From positions 542,501 through 606,500 of the forward strand of contig NZ_CP044011.1 in NCBI RefSeq assembly GCF_016864555.1: a stretch of DNA of 64,000 bases. The letters run 5' to 3'. Source of the DNA: Sinorhizobium sp. BG8. Lineage in GTDB: Bacteria; Pseudomonadota; Alphaproteobacteria; Rhizobiales; Rhizobiaceae. How positions within the stretch are numbered: position 1 is the stretch's first letter; the number at the start of each line of letters is the position of its first letter. Below, in pieces: positions 58,202 to 64,000 of the stretch. Position numbers and translations under genes: made by a program. The notes under the pieces are model-generated. The model worked only from the letters and a program-made list of their open reading frames with translations. It was not told where the DNA came from and made no database searches.

Positions 58202-58807
58202 ATGGACAAGTTCGTCAAGCTGACGGGCGTTGCAGCGCCCCTGCCCGTTGTCAATATCGACACGGATATGATCATTCCGAAGGACTACCTGAAGACGATC
58301 AAGCGCACCGGGCTCGGCACCGGACTGTTCGCAGAGGCTCGTTATCTCGAGGACGGTTCTCCGAATCCGGACTTCGTGCTCAACAAGCCGGCCTACCAGA
58401 ATGCACAGATCCTTGTCGCGGGCGACAACTTCGGTTGCGGCTCCTCGCGCGAGCACGCTCCCTGGGCGCTCCTGGATTTCGGCATTCGCTGCGTCATCTC
58501 GACGAGCTTCGCCGACATCTTCTACAACAACTGTTTCAAGAACGGGATTCTCCCCATCGTGGTAAGCCAGAGCGATCTGGACAAGCTGATGGATGATGCA
58601 AGCCGCGGCTCGAACGCCGTGCTGACCGTTGATCTGGAAGCACAGGAAATCAGCGGCCCCGACGGCGGCCGGATTGCATTCGAGATCGACGCCTTCCGTC
58701 GCCATTGCCTGCTGAACGGCCTCGACGACATCGGTCTGACGCTTGAGAAGGCTTCGGCGATCGATACCTTCGAGAAGTCCGCTGCCAGCACCCGCCCCTG
58801 GGCGTAA
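58202..58807 (+). CDS. leuD: 3-isopropylmalate dehydratase small subunit
   Basis: A 201-residue aconitase-superfamily swivel domain, partner of LeuC (not in this window), isomerising 2- to 3-isopropylmalate in leucine synthesis. The motifs [38 protein letters not shown] and [18 protein letters not shown] are diagnostic. ATG at 58202 fits the family; the 37-codon longer frame has no ribosome site near its start. Confidence 0.96.
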   Translation: MDKFVKLTGVAAPLPVVNIDTDMIIPKDYLKTIKRTGLGTGLFAEARYLEDGSPNPDFVLNKPAYQNAQILVAGDNFGCGSSREHAPWALLDFGIRCVISTSFADIFYNNCFKNGILPIVVSQSDLDKLMDDASRGSNAVLTVDLEAQEISGPDGGRIAFEIDAFRRHCLLNGLDDIGLTLEKASAIDTFEKSAASTRPWA

Positions 58808-58822
58808 TCGACAGGCGTTGGC

Positions 58823-59206
58823 ATGAGGCGCCTCATTTCCTCAGGATCTCCCTTTGAGCGCACCGCCGGCTATTCGCGGGCGGTCGTTCAGGGTGACTGG
58901 TGCTTTGTCTCAGGCACGACCGGCTACGACTACAAGTCCATGACGATGCCGGCTGGCGTGGAAGCGCAGACACGCAATTGTCTTGTAACGATCGGCAACG
59001 CCCTGTCTGAGGCGGGGTTCTCGCTCTCCGACATCGTGCGTTGTCACTACTATGTGACCGATGCCGCCTTCGCGGATGTCGTCTTTCCGATCCTCGGAGA
59101 GGCATTCGGCGAGATACGGCCGGCTGCGACGATGGTCGTCTGCGACCTCATCAAGCCTGAAATGCTGATCGAGATCGAAGTGACCGCATTGCGCGCAAGC
59201 GCCTGA
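58823..59206 (+). CDS. RidA/YjgF-YER057c family protein
   Basis: A 127-residue RidA-superfamily protein. GSPFERTAGYSRAVVQGDWCFVSGTTGYD opens the domain; DIVRCHYYVTDAAFADVVFPILGEAFGEIRPAATMVVCDLIKPEMLIEIEVTALR contains the conserved Arg (IRPA) and Glu of the substrate cleft. Trimeric imine deaminase or related function expected; it lies between leuD and leuB, where it could deal with reactive enamines of branched-chain amino acid metabolism. 15 bases after leuD. Confidence 0.87.
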   Translation: MRRLISSGSPFERTAGYSRAVVQGDWCFVSGTTGYDYKSMTMPAGVEAQTRNCLVTIGNALSEAGFSLSDIVRCHYYVTDAAFADVVFPILGEAFGEIRPAATMVVCDLIKPEMLIEIEVTALRASA

Positions 59207-59260
59207 AGCGCCCGCCTCGGGCGCGCCCCGCTCTCATGAACGGAGCGCGGCAAGGTAATA

Positions 59261-59353
59261 TCAAGCCATTCCTGGCGGTGGGCGGCTGTTGAAGAACAAT
59301 GCGTCGATGGCCGCCCGTATTGCGGCGAAAACGGCTTGGACGAAACGGTGCAT
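59261..59353 (-). CDS. Candidate 30-residue amphipathic small protein
   Basis: A short minus-strand frame between the RidA-like gene and leuB: ATG at 59353 with GGAG seven bases upstream and a stop at 59261-59263. The product begins MHRFVQAVFAAIRAAIDALFF, a likely amphipathic helix, then a Pro-rich tail. This looks like the small helical proteins found in rhizobia, but no family can be named. The rest of the 367-base gap holds GC-rich hairpins near 59208-59250 and the leuB promoter region. Confidence 0.4.
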   Translation of the reverse strand: MHRFVQAVFAAIRAAIDALFFNSRPPPGMA

Positions 59354-59573
59354 GTGGCGTCTCCATGTATCCTTTGAGCGATTTCTGCGAAACGCAGTCC
59401 ACGTCCCACACGCCAAGTGATCGCACGGTCGGGCAGTTGCGATTGTTCCTTCGGGAACACGGCTCCTTTGCCACGTGGCGCAAATTTCTTTCGCTAAAGC
59501 AATTTTCCTCGTACGGAAGTTGCGCTAAGAAGCGCGCGATCTTTCTCACCTCCTTTCGCGACAGGGGAATTCC

Positions 59574-60686
59574 ATGACAGCGCGCAACCTCCTTCTTCTA
59601 CCCGGCGACGGCATCGGCCCCGAAGCGATGGCGGAAGTCCGCAAAATCATTGCCTGCATGAACGCCGAGATGAACGCGGGTTTCGTGACCGACGAGGGTC
59701 TCGTCGGTGGATCGGCTTACGACGCCCATGGCGCAGCCATTTCGGAAGGCGACATGGAAAAGGCCCTGGCAGCGGACGCCGTGCTCTTCGGCGCCGTGGG
59801 CGGGCCGAAGTGGGATGCAGTCCCCTATGAGGTCCGTCCGGAAGCAGGTCTGCTCAGGCTCCGCAAGGACCTGGAGCTGTTTGCCAATCTCCGCCCGGCC
59901 ATCTGCTACCCCGCCCTCGCCTCTGCCTCGTCGCTCAAGCCTGAGCTGGTCGAAGGCCTCGATATCCTGATCGTGCGGGAGCTCACGGGCGGGGTCTATT
60001 TCGGCGAGCCCAAGGAGATCATCGATCTCGGCAACGGCCAGAAGCGCGGCATCGACACCCAGGTCTACGACACCTATGAAATCGAGCGCATTGCAGGCGT
60101 CGCCTTCGAACTGGCACGCACGCGTAACAACCGCGTCTGCTCGATGGAAAAGCGCAACGTCATGAAGTCCGGCGTCCTCTGGAACCAGGTGGTGACGGAC
60201 ACACACAAGCGCTCCTACTCCGACGTCCAGCTGGAGCACATGCTCGCGGATGCAGGCGGCATGCAGCTCGTTCGCCAGCCGAAGCAGTTCGACGTCATCG
60301 TCACGGACAATCTCTTCGGCGACATGCTTTCCGACGTCGCTGCGATGCTGACGGGATCGCTGGGCATGCTGCCGTCCGCATCACTTGGTGCACCGGACGC
60401 CAAGACGGCCAAGCGCAAGGCGCTCTACGAACCCGTCCATGGATCGGCGCCTGATATCGCCGGCAAGGGCATCGCCAACCCGATTGCAATGATCGCGTCG
60501 TTTGCGATGTGCCTGCGCTACTCCTTCAATCTGGTCGCCGAGGCCGACAATCTGGAGAAGGCCATCGCAAATGTCCTCGACCGGGGCATCCGCACGGGCG
60601 ACATCATGGCCGAAGGCTGCACGCAGGTCGGCACGACCGAGATGGGCGACGCGATCCTGGCGGAGTTCAAGTCCCTCTCCGCCTGA
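59574..60686 (+). CDS. leuB: 3-isopropylmalate dehydrogenase
   Basis: A 370-residue LeuB that oxidatively decarboxylates 3-isopropylmalate with NAD+. The motifs [46 protein letters not shown] (substrate-binding arginines), SGVLWNQVV, and [33 protein letters not shown] (metal Asp residues) are intact. GACAGGGGAATTCC precedes the ATG. Closed by a terminator. Functionally linked to leuD 0.8 kb upstream. Confidence 0.97.
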   Translation: MTARNLLLLPGDGIGPEAMAEVRKIIACMNAEMNAGFVTDEGLVGGSAYDAHGAAISEGDMEKALAADAVLFGAVGGPKWDAVPYEVRPEAGLLRLRKDLELFANLRPAICYPALASASSLKPELVEGLDILIVRELTGGVYFGEPKEIIDLGNGQKRGIDTQVYDTYEIERIAGVAFELARTRNNRVCSMEKRNVMKSGVLWNQVVTDTHKRSYSDVQLEHMLADAGGMQLVRQPKQFDVIVTDNLFGDMLSDVAAMLTGSLGMLPSASLGAPDAKTAKRKALYEPVHGSAPDIAGKGIANPIAMIASFAMCLRYSFNLVAEADNLEKAIANVLDRGIRTGDIMAEGCTQVGTTEMGDAILAEFKSLSA

Positions 60687-60719
60687 TCCTCCTCGTCGAC
60701 ACTTTGACGTTCTACTGAT

Positions 60720-60754
60720 CACCCCTCGCGACCCATCGCGGGGGTGTCTTTTTG
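60720..60754 (+). terminator. Rho-independent terminator after leuB
   Basis: CACCCC-T-CGCG (60720-60730), loop ACCCAT, CGCGGGGGTG (60737-60746), then TCTTTTTGG. A strong stem with one bulged T and a T tract, 34 bases after the leuB stop. Confidence 0.88.
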
Positions 60755-60863
60755 GCCAGGGTCTTGAAACCGCCCCCGACGCCCGCACATGAGGCTCCGA
60801 CATCCACACGCTCTCCACGGAGTGTGCGGGATTGGAAATTGGATTGCGCAGGATAGGAGCTTC

Positions 60864-61568
60864 ATGAACCGCCCCCTTATGTCGACCGGCTGGATCCTTC
60901 TCGCCACAGTGATCCTTGTCGCCGCTCTGATCCCATTCGATCCTCAGGTTTCACTCAGAGCCCAGAAGCTCCCCGCCGGTGTCCTCGCCTTCAACGAGAG
61001 AATTACCGATTTCGGCAAGTTCGGATGGATGATCTACGGATCCGGCATTCTGATTATCCTGGCCTATATCGCCCATACCGTCAGCAGAAATGAAACGATC
61101 TCCGCGAAGGCCAGGACCGGTCGCCGCGTCTTTCTCTATTTCTTCCTGACGATCGGATCGGCAAGTGCCCTGGTGCATCTGTTGAAGTTCCTGATCGGGC
61201 GGGCCCGGCCAGAACTCCTCCTGGAACTCGGTGCCTACAGCTTCACGCCCTTCACGGGGAACACCCTTTTCGAGAGCTTCCCATCCGGCCATTCCGCAGC
61301 TGTCGGGTCGTTCTGCGGCGCATTTTCGATGCTGGTCCCTCGCTTGCGGCTGCTTTTCCTAGTCCTGGCACTGGCAATCGGCATTTCGCGCGTCGTCGTG
61401 GGGGCGCACTATCCGAGCGACGTTGCGGCCGGTCTGCTCCTTGGCCTGTGGACCGCATTGATGATGGCATTCGTCTTCGCTCGGCGGAACTGGCTCTTTC
61501 GGCTCGACGACCGGGGCTGGCCACGTCCGAAGACGCTGGCGGAAAAGAATGCCGGGCCACAAACGTGA
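60864..61568 (+). CDS. PAP2-family membrane phosphatase
   Basis: A 234-residue polytopic protein (about six segments) of the type 2 phosphatidic acid phosphatase family. The three motifs are present: KFLIGRARP, SFPSGHSAAVGSF (phosphate-binding SGH) and SRVVVGAHYPSD (nucleophilic His). It may act on undecaprenyl pyrophosphate, phosphatidylglycerophosphate or lipid A phosphate at the outer face of the inner membrane. ATG at 60864 has GATAGGAG upstream. Confidence 0.9.
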   Translation: MNRPLMSTGWILLATVILVAALIPFDPQVSLRAQKLPAGVLAFNERITDFGKFGWMIYGSGILIILAYIAHTVSRNETISAKARTGRRVFLYFFLTIGSASALVHLLKFLIGRARPELLLELGAYSFTPFTGNTLFESFPSGHSAAVGSFCGAFSMLVPRLRLLFLVLALAIGISRVVVGAHYPSDVAAGLLLGLWTALMMAFVFARRNWLFRLDDRGWPRPKTLAEKNAGPQT

Positions 61569-61600
61569 AAGCCCGGCGCGTGGGCGGACGCGCCGGGCAA
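61569..61600. terminator. Terminator-like hairpin between convergent PAP2 and MFS genes
   Basis: GCCCGGCGCG (61571-61580), 8-base loop, CGCGCCGGGC (61589-61598). Read on the minus strand it is followed by TTTCACG, so it best serves the MFS gene. Confidence 0.65.
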
Positions 61601-61625
61601 GTGCCTGGAAAATTCCTCTACAGGA

Positions 61626-63515
61626 TCAGTCCATGGCGTGGATGTCGCGATCCTTGGTTTCCGGCAGGAACAGCAGGCCGATGACCAGCGTGAGCCCCGC
61701 AAACACGATCGGGTACCAGAGACCGAAGTAGATATCCCCCTTCGCGGCACTCATTGCGAAGGCAGTCGCGGGAAGCAGGCCGCCGAACCAACCATTGCCG
61801 ATGTGGTAGGGCAGCGACATGCCAGTGTAGCGAATGCGGGTCGGGAAGAGCTCGACAAGCAGGGCGGCGATCGGGCCGTAGACCATCGTCACGTAGATGA
61901 CGAGAACGGTGAGTACGGCGATGATGGTCACCCAGTTGATCTTGGCCGGGTCGGCAACCATCGCAAAGGCACCGCCCTTGTCGATCGTGTAGACTGGCAT
62001 ATCAGTGACACCGCTTGCCTCTTCGGCAGTGAGCAGCTTGCCGGCCACCAGGTCCGCCGCAGTCATCGTCGCCTTGTCGCCGGCGCGTACTGCAACGGCA
62101 TCCAGGGCAAGCTCCGGATTGGCGGCCACGAAGGCATCGAGCTTGGTCTCCGGAACCTTGGCAGCAGCGCGAACGAGCGGATAGCCCGCACCATGCAACG
62201 CAATGTTGACCTGCTTCTCGAAGGCGCCGTTGGCAGCCTTGGCTCCGTCTCCGGCGGCAACGGCATCATAGCTGTTGATCATGGTTTCGCCGATTTTCAC
62301 CGTGGCCGCACTTCCGGCTGCACCTGTCATAACGACGTCATAGGGCACCGAATTCTTGGTGAGGAACGCAGTCGCGATGTCACAGGATGTAGTGAACTTC
62401 GCAGTGCCGGTGGGGTTGAACTGGAACCTGCAGTCTCCAGGAGCGGCCGTCACGGTGGCGCGAACGGTCGCCTGAGCCTCAGCCAGAGCCGGATTGCCAG
62501 CCCAGGTCAAGGTCTTGAACAACGGGAAGTAGGTCAGCATGGCAAGCAGCAACCCGGCCATGATGATCGGCTTGCGGCCGATCTTGTCCGACAGCCAGCC
62601 GAAGAACACGAAGAAACCGGTGCCGAGCAGAAGCGAAGCCGCAACCATCAGGTTTGCCGATTGCCCATCGATCTTCAGGATACCCGTAAGGAAGAACAGG
62701 GCATAGAACTGACCGGAATACCAGACGACAGCCTGTCCGACGACCGCACCGAAGAGGGCGAGCAGGGCAATCTTGGCGTTGCGCCACTGACCGAATGCCT
62801 CCTTGAGCGGTGCCTTCGAACCCTTGCCTTCTTCCTTCATCTTCTTGAAGGCGGGAGATTCGTTCATCTTCAGACGAATCCAGACCGAAATGCCGAGCAG
62901 AACGACAGATACCAGGAACGGAATGCGCCAGCCCCAGGCCGCGAACGCTTCCTTGCCGAGGATAAACTGCACGAGCAGTATGACAACGAGCGAGAGAAAC
63001 AGCCCCAGCGTGGCCGTCGTCTGGATCCAGGATGTGAAATATCCGCGGCGTCCGTTGGGTGCGTGTTCTGCGACGTAGGTCGCTGCACCGCCATACTCTC
63101 CGCCGAGCGCCAGGCCCTGGAGCATGCGCAGCACGATCAGCAGGATAGGCGCAGCGATGCCGATCGACGCTGCCCCCGGCAGGATGCCGACGAGGAAGGT
63201 CGACAGACCCATAATCAGGATGGTGACGAGGAAGGTGTACTTCCGGCCGACCAGGTCGCCGAGGCGACCGAACACCAGAGCGCCGAACGGGCGAACGAGA
63301 AACCCGGCCGCAAAGGCCAGCAGCGCAAAGATGTTGCGCGTGGTTTCAGGATACTGGCTGAAGAAGGTTGCGCCGATATAGACGGCAAGTGATCCGTATA
63401 GGTAGAAGTCGTACCATTCGAAAACGGTGCCGAGCGAGGAAGCGAAGATAACCTTCTTCTCCTCGCCGGTCATCGCGCGCGAGCGCGGAACCCCTGTTGT
63501 GCTTATGTTTGCCAT
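61626..63515 (-). CDS. MFS metabolite:H+ symporter with large periplasmic insertion
   Basis: A 629-residue transporter of the metabolite:H+ symporter group (ProP/ShiA/KgtP-like). FASSLGTVFEWYDFYLYGSLA (helix 1), FGRLGDLVGRKYTFLVT (motif A), LQGLALGGEYGGAATYVAEHAP and WLSDKIGRKPIIMAGLL (second motif A, before helix 9) identify the family, usually ~430-550 residues. Between helices 9 and 10 (about 340-520) a ~180-residue Ala/Thr/Val-rich soluble insertion with two cysteines (APGDCRF, TTSCDIA) occurs; by topology it faces the periplasm. ATG at 63515 has GAGGA upstream. Substrate unknown. Confidence 0.88.
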   Translation of the reverse strand: MANISTTGVPRSRAMTGEEKKVIFASSLGTVFEWYDFYLYGSLAVYIGATFFSQYPETTRNIFALLAFAAGFLVRPFGALVFGRLGDLVGRKYTFLVTILIMGLSTFLVGILPGAASIGIAAPILLIVLRMLQGLALGGEYGGAATYVAEHAPNGRRGYFTSWIQTTATLGLFLSLVVILLVQFILGKEAFAAWGWRIPFLVSVVLLGISVWIRLKMNESPAFKKMKEEGKGSKAPLKEAFGQWRNAKIALLALFGAVVGQAVVWYSGQFYALFFLTGILKIDGQSANLMVAASLLLGTGFFVFFGWLSDKIGRKPIIMAGLLLAMLTYFPLFKTLTWAGNPALAEAQATVRATVTAAPGDCRFQFNPTGTAKFTTSCDIATAFLTKNSVPYDVVMTGAAGSAATVKIGETMINSYDAVAAGDGAKAANGAFEKQVNIALHGAGYPLVRAAAKVPETKLDAFVAANPELALDAVAVRAGDKATMTAADLVAGKLLTAEEASGVTDMPVYTIDKGGAFAMVADPAKINWVTIIAVLTVLVIYVTMVYGPIAALLVELFPTRIRYTGMSLPYHIGNGWFGGLLPATAFAMSAAKGDIYFGLWYPIVFAGLTLVIGLLFLPETKDRDIHAMD

Positions 63516-63688
63516 TTGATTGTCCTCCTCAAAACGGCTGCGCACCCGCTCTCGTCCGGTAGTCCTCCCTGATCTATCCGGACGGGGTTCGCCTTTTCGA
63601 AGGATGGCAGAAAACAACCTATGAAGGCAGCGCTGCTTTGGACTTATGACTTTAGTCGTAGGACAGGACACGGCTGATGCCGTGTCAT

Positions 63689-64000
63689 TCACGCACGCAG
63701 AGCGTTTGCTGGAGACTGTCGATATGCGAGGAGTGCAGGCAATGCGGACAGCAAGGCCGCAAAGCCAATGAGAGCGGCTGCCTCCCACCAATCGCCAACG
63801 GCAAACTCTACCGGCAGGAGAACTCCGCTTTCACTCGTGAGATAGCGCGACACCACGACCGTCGCCCCATAGCCAAGGTAAAATCCCAGGCCGATGCCGA
63901 GAGCGAACAGCACGAAGAGTTGGGACCAGACGATCGTGGATATCGCAAATCGGGGAGCGCCTAACGCGCGCAGCGCAGCGATCTGACGCCGGCGCTGCCC
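63689..64000 (-). CDS. FtsX/MacB-type ABC transporter permease, C-terminal part (5' end beyond window)
   Basis: The last 104 residues of a permease of the FtsX/LolE/MacB family, open to the window edge. RRRQIAALRALGAPRFAISTIVWSQ is the coupling-helix motif of these permeases (RxxEIAxLRAxGAxR). Two hydrophobic segments follow (LFVLFALGIGLGFYLGYGATVVVS and AALIGFAALLSALPALLAY), and the PANALRA end is typical. Would work with an ABC ATPase outside the window, on lipoproteins or other envelope substrates. 173 bases from the MFS gene, same strand. Confidence 0.86.
   Translation of the reverse strand, partial: GQRRRQIAALRALGAPRFAISTIVWSQLFVLFALGIGLGFYLGYGATVVVSRYLTSESGVLLPVEFAVGDWWEAAALIGFAALLSALPALLAYRQSPANALRA

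Noticed and set aside
59299-59577. A 92-codon plus-strand frame running into the leuB start
   Set aside because: Starts inside GC-rich hairpins, overlaps the leuB ribosome site and shows no family; the opposite-strand 30-codon frame has a better ribosome site.
61638-63392. A 584-codon open frame on the plus strand
   Set aside because: Antisense to the MFS symporter; composition is low-complexity charged sequence without motifs.

Overview
The window looks like chromosomal DNA of a GC-rich alphaproteobacterium of the family Rhizobiaceae, most like Ensifer/Sinorhizobium. The evidence is the block rplU-rpmA-(two GNAT genes)-obgE-proB-proA-nadD-rsfS-rlmH-EnvC-like-ctpA-YibQ-like-rppH, and the aerobic cobalamin genes cobF to cobM in the order for which the genes were named in 'Pseudomonas denitrificans' (now regarded as an Ensifer relative). 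Rhizobial regulatory motifs (Irr-like and RirA-like boxes) and an ExoY/ExoF-type polysaccharide locus agree. No species call is possible by reading alone.

Layout. 1-6.8 kb: lysine/pipecolate catabolism. hglS, a D-2-hydroxyglutarate dehydrogenase gene and amaB run leftward; a LysR regulator and amaA (L-pipecolate oxidase) run rightward. Together they predict pipecolate -> piperideine-6-carboxylate -> 2-aminoadipate -> 2-oxoadipate -> D-2-hydroxyglutarate -> 2-oxoglutarate, with only the aminotransferase step not in view. 6.8-9 kb: an MFS exporter divergent from an AraC regulator. 9.1-16.1 kb: cobF-G-H-I-J-(K, opposite strand)-L-M, then the B12-dependent methionine synthase metH (convergent) with a perfect 20-bp palindrome upstream. 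20-25 kb: an IMPACT/YigZ protein, a chemoreceptor and two proteins of unknown function. 25.3-36.3 kb: an IS3-family transposase relic, a secreted protein of unknown function and a leftward exopolysaccharide cluster (sugar transferase, ExoF-like export protein, acyltransferase, two glycosyltransferases, Wzy-, Wzx- and Wzz-like proteins) with AT-rich spacers. 37-41.3 kb: an iron-type ABC uptake operon behind a RirA-like operator. It has a permease and ATPase read as one chain and ends in an unrecognised 432-residue protein that appears to be an internal duplication; this is the best candidate for something undescribed. 41.5-54.9 kb: tRNA-Ser(CGA) and the conserved housekeeping block. 55-64 kb: bfd-bfr under a probable Irr box, a small zincin, a CitE-like lyase, leuD, a RidA-like protein, leuB, a PAP2 phosphatase, an MFS symporter with a large periplasmic insertion, and the end of an FtsX-type permease.

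Data quality matters here. cobL, obgE, proB and proA are each broken by an apparent loss of one base in or next to a G run, and the permease/ATPase fusion sits on a five-G run where one extra G would explain it. obgE is essential in the bacteria tested, so base-calling or assembly errors are more likely than real mutations. These genes are given full-length coordinates with the frameshift noted.
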